Positions 43,257 to 51,345 of a stretch of DNA of 64,000 nt are shown here, piece by piece. Below the pieces are notes generated by a model. It ran no database searches. It saw only the letters and a list, made by a program, of their open reading frames with translations, and had not been told where the DNA came from. The position numbers and the translations under genes were made by a program. Position 1 is the first letter of the stretch. Each line of letters opens with the position of its first letter. Source of the stretch: Porticoccus litoralis (GTDB taxonomy: Bacteria > Pseudomonadota > Gammaproteobacteria > Pseudomonadales > Porticoccaceae); assembly GCF_030676955.1 (NCBI RefSeq), contig NZ_JAUUUU010000004.1, positions 1 to 64,000 on the forward strand, written 5' to 3'.

Positions 43257-43678
43257 CGCTGGAATTTCGCCCCCAGCACGATACTGGTGAGGGTTTTCTC
43301 TACACCATCAAGGCTGGCAATCATGTCGATGGCCTGGTCCAGCTCCCGGGTGTTGGCACAACTGACCACTGCCAGCAGGTCGTAATTGCCGCTGATGCTG
43401 AACAGGGATTCTACCGCGGACATTTTTTCCATCCTGCGCACGATATTGCCGGCGAGTTTGGGGGCGATTTCTATCATCAGGTACGCACTGATCTGTTGCA
43501 GGTGCTGCGGGTGATAGCGGATGGTATAGCCTTCGATGATTTTGCGCCGCTCGAGGGTGTCCATATGCTGTTTTACGGTTGCGCGACTGACGCCCAGCTT
43601 AATCGCCAGGTTGGCGATACTTTCTCTACTGTTGTTTCTGAGTAGATCCAGCAGGCGTTGATCCAGGTCCGGAGCCAT
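43253..43678 (-). CDS. Lrp/AsnC-family regulator
   Basis: This 141-aa regulator has an N-terminal HTH (about 6-52: RLLDLLRNNSRESIANLAIKLGVSRATVKQHMDTLE) and a C-terminal RAM ligand domain (about 64-138). Lrp-family proteins sense amino acids. It is divergent from the decarboxylase gene, with a 157-bp shared promoter region, and convergent with the CoA transferase, so it likely controls this lysine/ornithine-related group. Confidence 0.92.
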   Translation of the reverse strand: MAPDLDQRLLDLLRNNSRESIANLAIKLGVSRATVKQHMDTLERRKIIEGYTIRYHPQHLQQISAYLMIEIAPKLAGNIVRRMEKMSAVESLFSISGNYDLLAVVSCANTRELDQAIDMIASLDGVEKTLTSIVLGAKFQR

Positions 43679-43835
43679 ACACAGAACCCCTTGGGCTATG
43701 TCGCGATTTGATCACATTGGACAGTGTTCTTATCAAAAGGATAGATCATGTTGACGTAACTGTCGGTCTTGCACATACCAAGCCTTCATCCCGCCACCTA
43801 AACTGAAAATAAGTATCATTAAGTGGTAAGAACCC

Positions 43836-44996
43836 ATGTCAAATAAACAGGCGAGGCGTGATGATCGCCCCTTGCCGGTGGCACTGCCCGCTGTGTTGAC
43901 CACGGCCAGAAACCGGGTTGCCATCATGGGGTATCAGCAGCCTCTGCTGTATGTGAGTAGCGAACAGCTGAGAATCAATGCCCGCTGTTTCCGGGCAGCG
44001 ATGCCCAGGGTGCGTCCGCATTTCGCAGTTAAATCCAACCCCGACCGGCGTATTCTTGATGTGCTGCACGAAGAGGGCATCCACTTTGAAGTGGCTTCCC
44101 GATCAGAACTTGCCGTGTTACTGGACATGGGAGTGGACCCGGACAACATCTTTTACTCAAACCCGATCAAACCCGATGACTACATCCACTATGCCGTGAG
44201 TCACGGTGTGCGCTGGTATGCGGTGGACTCGGTGGCTGAAGTGGAAAAAATGCATCGCCATGCCCCACAGGCCAGTCTATATCTACGTATCAGCGTCAGT
44301 AACCTTGGTGCTGCCTGGCCACTTGAAGGCAAGTTCGGTGTTATTGGCCGGGAGGCAGAAGCGGTGATGGATGCCTGCATGCAATACGGCATGGACCTTG
44401 CGGGGGTGACGTTCCATGTGGGGTCCCAGTGTCTTAACTCCGATAACTGGGTGGAGGGGATTCGAGCCGCTCAACGTACCTTTGGTGCCATGAGACAGCG
44501 GGGTTACCGGCCGCGATTGCTGAACCTGGGGGGCGGATTCCCGGTGCAGATGCACGCAGATGTGCCTTCCATTAGTGACATTGGCAAGCGCATCAATGAC
44601 GAACTCGCCAACCTGGATAACGGCTTTACCGTGATTGCAGAACCGGGGCGCAACCTGGTGGCGTCGGCGGGCTGCCTGGTAACCCGTGTAGTGGGGACGG
44701 CTATTCGCAACGGTCAGCGCTGGTTGTATCTCGATACCGGCATCTACGGGGGATTGATGGAGTTGAATGACCGTTTTCGCTATCCCGTGATCAGCGAGAG
44801 GGTAGGGGAAATGGTCAGCTGGACATTGGCTGGCCCCACCTGTGATTCGCTGGATATCTGTCTCAGGAACCAGCTTTTGCCTGAGTCTATGCAGTCGGGC
44901 GATCTGTTGTTTCTGCCCTTCACCGGCGCCTATACCAGCAGTTGTGCGACACGTTTTAACGGCTTTCCACCGCCCATGGTGGTGGTGCTGAGCTAA
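43836..44996 (+). CDS. Ornithine/lysine-type decarboxylase (PLP fold type III)
   Basis: This 386-aa alanine-racemase-fold decarboxylase resembles eukaryotic-type ornithine decarboxylase. The PLP lysine is K66 in HFAVKSNP. The HVGSQ and LNLGGGFPV segments bind the cofactor phosphate, and the catalytic Cys-Asp sits in GPTCDSLD. It makes putrescine from ornithine or cadaverine from lysine; the neighbouring glutaryl-CoA genes favour lysine/cadaverine, but sequence alone does not decide. The first 30 residues are probably not conserved, so ATG 43926 is a possible true start. Confidence 0.88.
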   Translation: MSNKQARRDDRPLPVALPAVLTTARNRVAIMGYQQPLLYVSSEQLRINARCFRAAMPRVRPHFAVKSNPDRRILDVLHEEGIHFEVASRSELAVLLDMGVDPDNIFYSNPIKPDDYIHYAVSHGVRWYAVDSVAEVEKMHRHAPQASLYLRISVSNLGAAWPLEGKFGVIGREAEAVMDACMQYGMDLAGVTFHVGSQCLNSDNWVEGIRAAQRTFGAMRQRGYRPRLLNLGGGFPVQMHADVPSISDIGKRINDELANLDNGFTVIAEPGRNLVASAGCLVTRVVGTAIRNGQRWLYLDTGIYGGLMELNDRFRYPVISERVGEMVSWTLAGPTCDSLDICLRNQLLPESMQSGDLLFLPFTGAYTSSCATRFNGFPPPMVVVLS

Positions 44997-45011
44997 TGTC
45001 TATAAAACACC

Positions 45012-46193
45012 TCAGTTAAACGACTGGATGCCCGTTTGGGCACGACCCAGTATCAGGGCATGGATGTCGCTGGTGCCCTCATAGGTATTGACCACTTCAA
45101 GATTGAGCAGGTGACGCATCACAGGGAATTCCTCGGAGATGCCATTGCCCCCCAGCATGTCACGGCTGAGCCGGGCTATTTCCAAGGCCTTGCCGCAGTT
45201 GTTGCGCTTCAACAGTGATACCAGTTCCGGGGATAAGCGGTTTTGATCCTTGAGTCGGCCTGCCCGCAGTGCCCCCTGTAGAGCCAAACTGATATCCGTT
45301 TGCATGTTAGCCAGTTTGTACTGAATCAACTGGTTGGCTGCCAAAGGACGCCCGAATTGTTCTCGATCCAGACAGTACTGACGGGCGCTGTGCCAGCAGG
45401 CTTCGGCAGCGCCGATGGCACCCCAAGAGATGCCATAGCGGGCATTGTTCAGGCAGCTGAAAGGCCCCTTCAACCCAGAGACATCTGGCAACAGGTTTTC
45501 TTCCGTCACAAATACCTCGTCCATAACAATTTCGCCGGTGACCGAAGTGCGCAGTGCCAGTTTTCCCTCGATTTTTGGTGCGCTCAGTCCCGCCATGCCT
45601 TTTTCCAACAGGAAGCCGCGGATGGTGCCGTCATCCGTTTTTGCCCAGACCAGAAACAGGTCGGCGATGGGTGAATTGGTGATCCATGTTTTACTGCCGC
45701 TGAGTAGGAATCCGTCGGCAGTTGTGCGGGCGCGGCTGGTCATACTGGCAGGATCGGAACCGGCATTCGGCTCGGTGAGGCCGAAACAGCCAACCCATTC
45801 ACCACTGGCCAGTTTGGGCAGGTAGCGCTGCTTCTGCGCTTCGCTGCCAAACTGGTCAATGGGATACATCACTAGGCTGGACTGCACACTCATCAGTGAA
45901 CGGTAACCGGAATCAACCCGTTCGATTTCCCGGGCGATCAATCCGTAACTCACCTGATTGACACCGGCACAGCCATAGCCCTGCAAGGTGCTACCCAACA
46001 GGCCCAGCGAGCCCATTTCGGTGAAGATGGTGCGGTCGGTGTGTTCATGGCGAAACGCTTCACGCGCCCTGGGCAACAGTTTGTCCTGGGCATAGTGGCG
46101 GGCGCTATCGCGGATCTGCCGTTCTTCGTCACTAAGCTGTTCTTCCAGCAGAAACGGATCGTCCCAGCGGAACAGACTGTTCTGGTTGACCAT
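45012..46193 (-). CDS. gcdH: Glutaryl-CoA dehydrogenase
   Basis: This flavoprotein oxidises and decarboxylates glutaryl-CoA to crotonyl-CoA. The 393-aa chain has the acyl-CoA dehydrogenase three-domain fold, with CFGLTEPNAGSDPASM and GSKTWITNSPIADLFLVWAK for FAD and substrate binding. The catalytic Glu lies in NTYEGTSDIHALILGRAQTG, a segment characteristic of GcdH. ATG 46193 has an AGAGAGGT site; the frame extends to 46232. It sits among polyamine/lysine genes, which gives it a natural source of glutaryl-CoA. Confidence 0.93.
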   Translation of the reverse strand: MVNQNSLFRWDDPFLLEEQLSDEERQIRDSARHYAQDKLLPRAREAFRHEHTDRTIFTEMGSLGLLGSTLQGYGCAGVNQVSYGLIAREIERVDSGYRSLMSVQSSLVMYPIDQFGSEAQKQRYLPKLASGEWVGCFGLTEPNAGSDPASMTSRARTTADGFLLSGSKTWITNSPIADLFLVWAKTDDGTIRGFLLEKGMAGLSAPKIEGKLALRTSVTGEIVMDEVFVTEENLLPDVSGLKGPFSCLNNARYGISWGAIGAAEACWHSARQYCLDREQFGRPLAANQLIQYKLANMQTDISLALQGALRAGRLKDQNRLSPELVSLLKRNNCGKALEIARLSRDMLGGNGISEEFPVMRHLLNLEVVNTYEGTSDIHALILGRAQTGIQSFN

Positions 46194-46263
46194 GGTTACC
46201 TCTCTCTTCAAGGATAGCCGAGTGCTAGCCATACAGTGTTTATGGCTAAAGGCTATTTCCTGA

Positions 46264-47643
46264 TCAAAGGTGATAGTGGCTGGCGGTCAGGTCCAGGGCA
46301 CGTGTGGCCCGCTCGATCAGCAGATCAATTTCTTCGTGGCTGCAGACCAGTGGTGGCGCGATGATCATGGCGTCACCCACAGCACGCATCACCAGTCCGC
46401 TTTCAATACAGAATTGCCGACATACTGCGCCGGCTTTCCCTCCATCTTCTAACCGTTCCCTGGTGTGTTTGTTCCGCACCAGTTCCAGCGCTGCCACCAT
46501 GCCTTTGCCACGGGTTTCGCCGACGATGGGATGATCGGCCAATTCTTGCCAGCGTCGTTGCAGATAGGGACCAATATCATCTGCCACTCGCTCAACCAGC
46601 TGTTCTCGCTCCAGAATGTCTAGCGTTGCCAGTGCTGCGGCGCAGGCTGCCGGGTGGCCGCTATAGGTAAAGCCATGACCAAACTCGCCGCCTCCGCTGG
46701 TCAGCACATTTGCCACCCGATCCCCGAGCAGCACTCCACCGAGTGGCTGAAAGCCGTTGGTGACCGCTTTGGCAAAGGTGATCAGGTCTGGTGAGGTGCC
46801 GTAGCTCTGACAGCCGAACAGTTGGCCCGTACGGCCAAACCCGCAGATTACCTCATCGCTAATAAACAAAATGTCGCGCTCGGCAAGAATGCGCCGCATT
46901 TCCGGCCAATAGCTCTCAGGTGGCACGATGACACCGCCGGCACCCTGAATAGGCTCGGCGATAAAGGCAGCGATATTGTCCTCACCCAACTCGTCAATGG
47001 CGCGCTCCAAGTCCTTGGCAACGCGGACGCCAAATTCCTCCGGCGACAGCTCGCCGCCATCCTTGAACCAGTAGGGTTGGGCGATGTGGTGCACGTAGGG
47101 GAGGGTTTCGAACTGGCGGTGCACGAAGTCAAAGCCGCCGAGGCTGGCGGCGGCGATGGTGCTGCCGTGGTAGGCATTGGTGCGTGACAAAATAATGCGT
47201 TTGTTGGGTTTATCCAGAAGATCCCAGTAGCGACGCACCAGACGCAGGTTGGTGTCGTTGGCTTCAGAACCGGAGTTGGTAAAAAACACGTGGTTGAAGT
47301 TGTCCGGTGTCAGAGACGCGAGCCTGGCAGCCAGTCGTACGGATGGTTCATTGGCGCACTGGAAAAAATTATTGTAAAACGGCAGTTCGCTGAGCTGCTT
47401 TCGCACCGCTTCGACAATACCGGGCTGGCTGTAGCCGAGGTTGCAGCACCATAGTCCCGACATGCCATCGAGAATGCGGTTGCCGTCGCTGTCCTCAATA
47501 TAGACACCTTCAGCACGGCTGATGATTCTGCCGGGATGAGCAGCATAGTCTTGAAAGTCAGTGAAGGGATGCAGGTGGTGTGCTGCATCCTGACGTTTCA
47601 GTTCTGCTGTGTGGCTGTATTTGCCGTCCCTGTTTGCAGGCAT
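46264..47643 (-). CDS. Class III omega-aminotransferase (putrescine/cadaverine-pyruvate type)
   Basis: This 459-aa fold-type I enzyme has the PLP lysine in LITFAKAVTNGFQPLGG. The conserved SGLWCCNLGYSQP, FFTNSGSEANDTNLRLVR, NAYHGSTIAAASLGG and ISDEVICGFGRTG blocks are those of omega-amino acid:pyruvate / SpuC-type transaminases. It is encoded divergently from the PuuD-like gene with a 130-bp promoter region, and upstream of gcdH on the same strand. Removal of an amino group from a diamine or aminovalerate is the likely role. Confidence 0.9.
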   Translation of the reverse strand: MPANRDGKYSHTAELKRQDAAHHLHPFTDFQDYAAHPGRIISRAEGVYIEDSDGNRILDGMSGLWCCNLGYSQPGIVEAVRKQLSELPFYNNFFQCANEPSVRLAARLASLTPDNFNHVFFTNSGSEANDTNLRLVRRYWDLLDKPNKRIILSRTNAYHGSTIAAASLGGFDFVHRQFETLPYVHHIAQPYWFKDGGELSPEEFGVRVAKDLERAIDELGEDNIAAFIAEPIQGAGGVIVPPESYWPEMRRILAERDILFISDEVICGFGRTGQLFGCQSYGTSPDLITFAKAVTNGFQPLGGVLLGDRVANVLTSGGGEFGHGFTYSGHPAACAAALATLDILEREQLVERVADDIGPYLQRRWQELADHPIVGETRGKGMVAALELVRNKHTRERLEDGGKAGAVCRQFCIESGLVMRAVGDAMIIAPPLVCSHEEIDLLIERATRALDLTASHYHL

Positions 47644-47773
47644 AATAGTCTCCGATCAACCCTGTGGGGTTATTCTATTTTTACTTGGCCTATGAGAATT
47701 TCAGCACGAAATGGCTGAAACGTCTCCACCCCCAATGGGGTGTGTCAGGGTGACTTTAACTGAGGATTGCGTC

Positions 47774-48547
47774 ATGGGTCAGCAGCTTTGGCCGGTAGTT
47801 GGTATTCCATGTGATGTATACCAGCATGGCTTGCACCCCCATCATGGTAGTGGTGAAAAATATATCAATGCCTTGGCACACGGAGCTGGCGTGCGTCCGG
47901 TGCTGCTGCCAGCCATCGGCGGTGGCACAGATCTGACGCCACTTACCGATATCTGTTTGCCGGATGAGGTGCTGGATAGCCTGGACGGTCTGTTTCTCAC
48001 CGGCAATATCTCCAATGTGAACCCGCAGTTCTACGGCGAGCAAAGCCCGTCAGACAACTTGCTTGATCCCCAGCGGGATGCCACAACCCTACCGTTGATT
48101 CGCCGCGCCATCGAGCGTGACATCCCATTGTTCGCGGTGTGCAGGGGTTTCCAGGAACTGAATGTGGCGCTGGGCGGCTCCCTATACCAGCGTGTACACG
48201 AAGTGCCAGGTATGCTTGATCACCGGGAAGACAGTAGCCTGCCGAGGGAGGGGCAATATGATTATGCCCATGAGATTCTCCTGGTCGAAGACGGTCTGTT
48301 GAGGGGGCTGGCTGGCGCGGAACGGGTGCGAGTTAACTCCGTGCATGGCCAGGGCATCCATCGACTTGCGGATGGCCTGGAGATAGAAGCTACTGCCCCT
48401 GACGGTTTGATTGAAGCGGCGCGATCGCTCGATCACAGCCGTTTCGCCCTGGGGGTACAATTTCATCCGGAGTGGCAGTACCAGCGAGACCCTTTTTACA
48501 GTGCCCTGTTTCGGGCATTTGGCGATGCTATCCGGGAGCGCCTTTGA
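47774..48547 (+). CDS. Gamma-glutamyl-GABA hydrolase-like (PuuD, peptidase C26)
   Basis: This 257-aa class I glutamine amidotransferase-fold hydrolase has the nucleophile Cys in FAVCRGFQELNVALGGSLYQ and the His-x-Glu partner in GVQFHPEWQ. HEVPGMLDHRED is typical of PuuD. PuuD frees the gamma-amino acid from its glutamyl tag in the glutamylated putrescine pathway. ATG 47774 (MGQQLWPVVGIPCDVYQHG) matches the family start better than 47711. It is followed by the glutamylpolyamine synthetase-like gene. Confidence 0.9.
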   Translation: MGQQLWPVVGIPCDVYQHGLHPHHGSGEKYINALAHGAGVRPVLLPAIGGGTDLTPLTDICLPDEVLDSLDGLFLTGNISNVNPQFYGEQSPSDNLLDPQRDATTLPLIRRAIERDIPLFAVCRGFQELNVALGGSLYQRVHEVPGMLDHREDSSLPREGQYDYAHEILLVEDGLLRGLAGAERVRVNSVHGQGIHRLADGLEIEATAPDGLIEAARSLDHSRFALGVQFHPEWQYQRDPFYSALFRAFGDAIRERL

Positions 48548-48611
48548 GCGGGTTTCCGGCGGTGCCATGTGCTAACGTTCAAGGAACGAACCCAACGATG
48601 GATTTCCGGTT

Positions 48612-49964
48612 GTGACATCTTCCGATCAACAGTCAGTGCTGGCATTTCTCGATGCCTATCCCCAGATAGATACCTTTGAGGCGTTGCTGCCGGATCTTAA
48701 CGGTCGGCTGCGAGGTAAATGGTTGTCCCGTGAGCATCTGGACAAGGCTTTTAAAGGTGGCCTGAAGCTGCCCCTCACCACCCTGGGATTTGATATTTGG
48801 GGCCGCGATCCGGAAAGCTGGGTATTCGAGTCCGGCGATGCCGATGGCGTTTGTGTGGCGGAGGCCGCGACCCTGGCGCCTGTGTCCTGGTTATCGGCAT
48901 CCACTGGGCAATTACTGATGTCGTTGCGTCAGGCCGACGGTATCCCCTGTGGTTACGACCCCAGGGATTTGTTGCGGAATATCCAGCAGCGCCTGAAACA
49001 ACTGGGCTACACACCGGTGGTGGCACTGGAAATGGAGTTTTACCTGTTCGATACCGAGCGGGACACATTTGGTCGGCCTACCCACAGCCAGCGTGCTATC
49101 GATGGTGGGCCCGCAGTAGGTGGCCAGACCTACAGCATGGATCAGCTGGAGGATGAAGCGCCGTTAATGCGGGCAATCCGGGAGGCCTGTGTCGCTCAAC
49201 GGTTGCCGGTAGATACACTGATTGCCGAAGCTGCACCCTCTCAGTATGAGGTCAATCTCTACCACGGCAATGATGCGCTGCTGGCGGCAGATCACGGTCT
49301 GATGTTGCAGCGTCTGATCAAGGGCGTGGCCCGCGAACATGGCAAACTGGCCACGTTTATGGCCAAGCCATTTGGCGAGTTGGCGGGTAGCGGTATGCAT
49401 GTGCACTGCAGTCTCCTCGACCAGCAGGGCAGAAATGTTTTTAACAATGGCACGGAGCAGGGCAGTGAGTTACTGGCCCAGGCCGTGGCGGGTTGCCTGA
49501 TTTCTATGGCTGATGCCATGGCTATTCTTGCCCCCAACATCAATGCCTGTCGTCGCTTTCAGCCCGGCAGTCATGCACCCTTGACGGCCAGCTGGGGTTA
49601 TGAAAATCGCACCACGGCGTTGCGGATTCCCACCGGTAACCTAGTGGACCGCCGCATAGAACACCGTGTGGCCGGTGCCGATGCCAACCCGTATCTGGTG
49701 GTCGCGGTGATTCTGGCGGGAATGCTCCATGGCATTGAACAACAACTGGTACCGCCCCCGGCCATAGAGGGCGATGCCTATGCTCAGCCGGGTGAGGAGT
49801 TGCCTCGTTACTTGCCTGATTCCCTACAGCGTCTGGAGCAGTCGGCATTTATCAGCGAGTATTTTGGAGCTGAATTTCAGCGGGTGTTTCTGGCGGCTAA
49901 ACAGCAGGAACTGGCAGAATTTGACCGGAGGGTGTCTATCCTGGAATACGACGCTTATCTCTGA
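48612..49964 (+). CDS. Glutamine-synthetase-family glutamylpolyamine synthetase (PuuA-like)
   Basis: This 450-aa protein starts at GTG. It has the N-terminal beta-grasp part and the catalytic domain with ALEMEFYLFD, EAAPSQYEVNLY, MAKPFGELAGSGMHVHCSL and NRTTALRIPTGNLVDRRIEHRVAGADANPYLVVA, which carry the ATP and metal ligands of the family. It ligates glutamate to the amino group of a diamine. Together with the PuuD-like gene 64 bp upstream it forms part of a glutamylation route. The oxidase (PuuB) and aldehyde dehydrogenase (PuuC) are not here. Confidence 0.9.
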   Translation: MTSSDQQSVLAFLDAYPQIDTFEALLPDLNGRLRGKWLSREHLDKAFKGGLKLPLTTLGFDIWGRDPESWVFESGDADGVCVAEAATLAPVSWLSASTGQLLMSLRQADGIPCGYDPRDLLRNIQQRLKQLGYTPVVALEMEFYLFDTERDTFGRPTHSQRAIDGGPAVGGQTYSMDQLEDEAPLMRAIREACVAQRLPVDTLIAEAAPSQYEVNLYHGNDALLAADHGLMLQRLIKGVAREHGKLATFMAKPFGELAGSGMHVHCSLLDQQGRNVFNNGTEQGSELLAQAVAGCLISMADAMAILAPNINACRRFQPGSHAPLTASWGYENRTTALRIPTGNLVDRRIEHRVAGADANPYLVVAVILAGMLHGIEQQLVPPPAIEGDAYAQPGEELPRYLPDSLQRLEQSAFISEYFGAEFQRVFLAAKQQELAEFDRRVSILEYDAYL

Positions 49965-50005
49965 ATATTCCTCATCCTGATGTGTCTCTGCTTTATAACC
50001 CGGCC

Positions 50006-50860
50006 TCACGTTTTCGTTTCGAGATACCCCTCCAGTGGGTCACCACCAAATGGCGGCCGCATACTCGAAAGGGCATCGATGAACAGGTAGAACAGCTCTG
50101 ATTGGGATGTAACATCCAGCTTGGCGTAGCTGTGCTTGCGATGCAGTTTTACCGTTTCCGGAGAAATAGACAGTTTCTGAGCGATGGATTTGGTGGAGTG
50201 ACCGTGCAGAAACAGTTGAATGATCTGTGCCTCTCTTTCGGTGAGTACCGATCTACCAAAATGGCTCAGTGCCGAAGATAAATGCCGGTGCAGGTCATCG
50301 TCTTGGTGTTGGCTGTGATCGGTGCTTTGCCAATGTTGTTGGCACAGAGATTGGAGCAGCGGTGCAATATCCTGCAGCAAGCGCTGTTGAGACAAGCTGA
50401 AACGATGATGGTGTTCATCCCGGCCGAGGGAAATGTTCAGCCAATCTCCTGGCACCTTTGTGTTTAACTGAAACAGGTAACCGCACTCATCGATCAGTCC
50501 GGTGTGGCGAAAATAGTTTTTGTAGTATTCACTTTTCCGAAAACCCACCGGGGCCAATCCGTCCAGTCGATAAAATCCCTCATGCCCGTCCTGGGCCGCC
50601 CGGTAACAGGGGTCCAGTAGGTAGGCGCCTCTCAGGAATAAATCAATATGGGTTGGGCGGTTGGCCGGTGGCAGGTCGTTGTAGCTCAACGTTGGTTGTT
50701 GTTGGTGATAGTAGAGAATGACTGCGTTATCAATGGGGGTCAGTTTTTTCAGAAAAGCCATCAGCTGATTAAAAAAACTACTTTGGCCAATGCTGGACAC
50801 AACTGGTATCAGTCGGTTGGAGTATTCCGCGATGCTGAAGGCCATCAAACCCGCTCCCAT
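50006..50860 (-). CDS. LuxR-family transcriptional regulator
   Basis: This 284-aa regulator has an uncharacterised N-terminal sensor region (about 1-200) and a C-terminal LuxR HTH (about 208-265: LTEREAQIIQLFLHGHSTKSIAQKLSISPETVKLHRKHSYAKL). Regulators of this shape often flank PuuA-type polyamine genes in pseudomonads. It is convergent with the PuuA-like gene, with 41 bp between the stops. A GAGGGGA site precedes ATG 50860. It may control the polyamine genes. Confidence 0.88.
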   Translation of the reverse strand: MGAGLMAFSIAEYSNRLIPVVSSIGQSSFFNQLMAFLKKLTPIDNAVILYYHQQQPTLSYNDLPPANRPTHIDLFLRGAYLLDPCYRAAQDGHEGFYRLDGLAPVGFRKSEYYKNYFRHTGLIDECGYLFQLNTKVPGDWLNISLGRDEHHHRFSLSQQRLLQDIAPLLQSLCQQHWQSTDHSQHQDDDLHRHLSSALSHFGRSVLTEREAQIIQLFLHGHSTKSIAQKLSISPETVKLHRKHSYAKLDVTSQSELFYLFIDALSSMRPPFGGDPLEGYLETKT

Positions 50861-51345
50861 TCCCCTCAGAACAGTCTAGCGGGAATGGGGGAGGGTTGAA
50901 ATATCGCGGCGGAATGCCGGGGAAATTAAAAGCGGATGGCCTTGGCCAAGGTCAGGTTGGTACGCCAGTCCGGTTCCGCCTGGACACTGTTCTGATCTTC
51001 TGCGACAAATTGTCGCAGACATGGCATTTGGGGGTTGGTTTGCCGCGAGCGCCGCCGTTATGTGACAGGTATTTCCAGGCTGTGCCTTGCAGGAATTGAA
51101 GAAGGGGTTATGATGCCAAAACACGGATGTTGGCCCCGTTCCTGTGCCGCCGACCAAAGTTGAGTGTCGACGGGACGATAGTTATAAAGTTGAGGTTGAG
51201 TGACGCTGGTATCCGGGTATCTGAGTTTTCCTCTGTATCTCTATCCATTTGTCTGCCTTGATTATCAGAAAGGCCGCACTAAGGCGCTTTCAACCGGTCA
51301 TATTGTTTAATTAATACCGAATATTACGATCAAGGTATCCGGCTT
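50861..51345. other. Divergent intergenic region with two palindromes
   Basis: 485 bp between the leftward LuxR gene and the rightward diguanylate cyclase gene. It contains the 12-bp palindrome CCTTGGCCAAGG (50940-50951) and the 21-bp perfect palindrome at 50999-51019. No gene is supported; promoters for both neighbours must lie here. Confidence 0.55.
50999..51019. promoter_or_regulatory. 21-bp perfect palindrome, candidate operator
   Basis: Arms TCTGCGACAA (50999-51008) and TTGTCGCAGA (51010-51019) flank a single A. The size and symmetry fit a homodimeric regulator site, perhaps of the LuxR regulator encoded at its left or of an unlinked factor. I do not recognise the motif. Confidence 0.55.
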
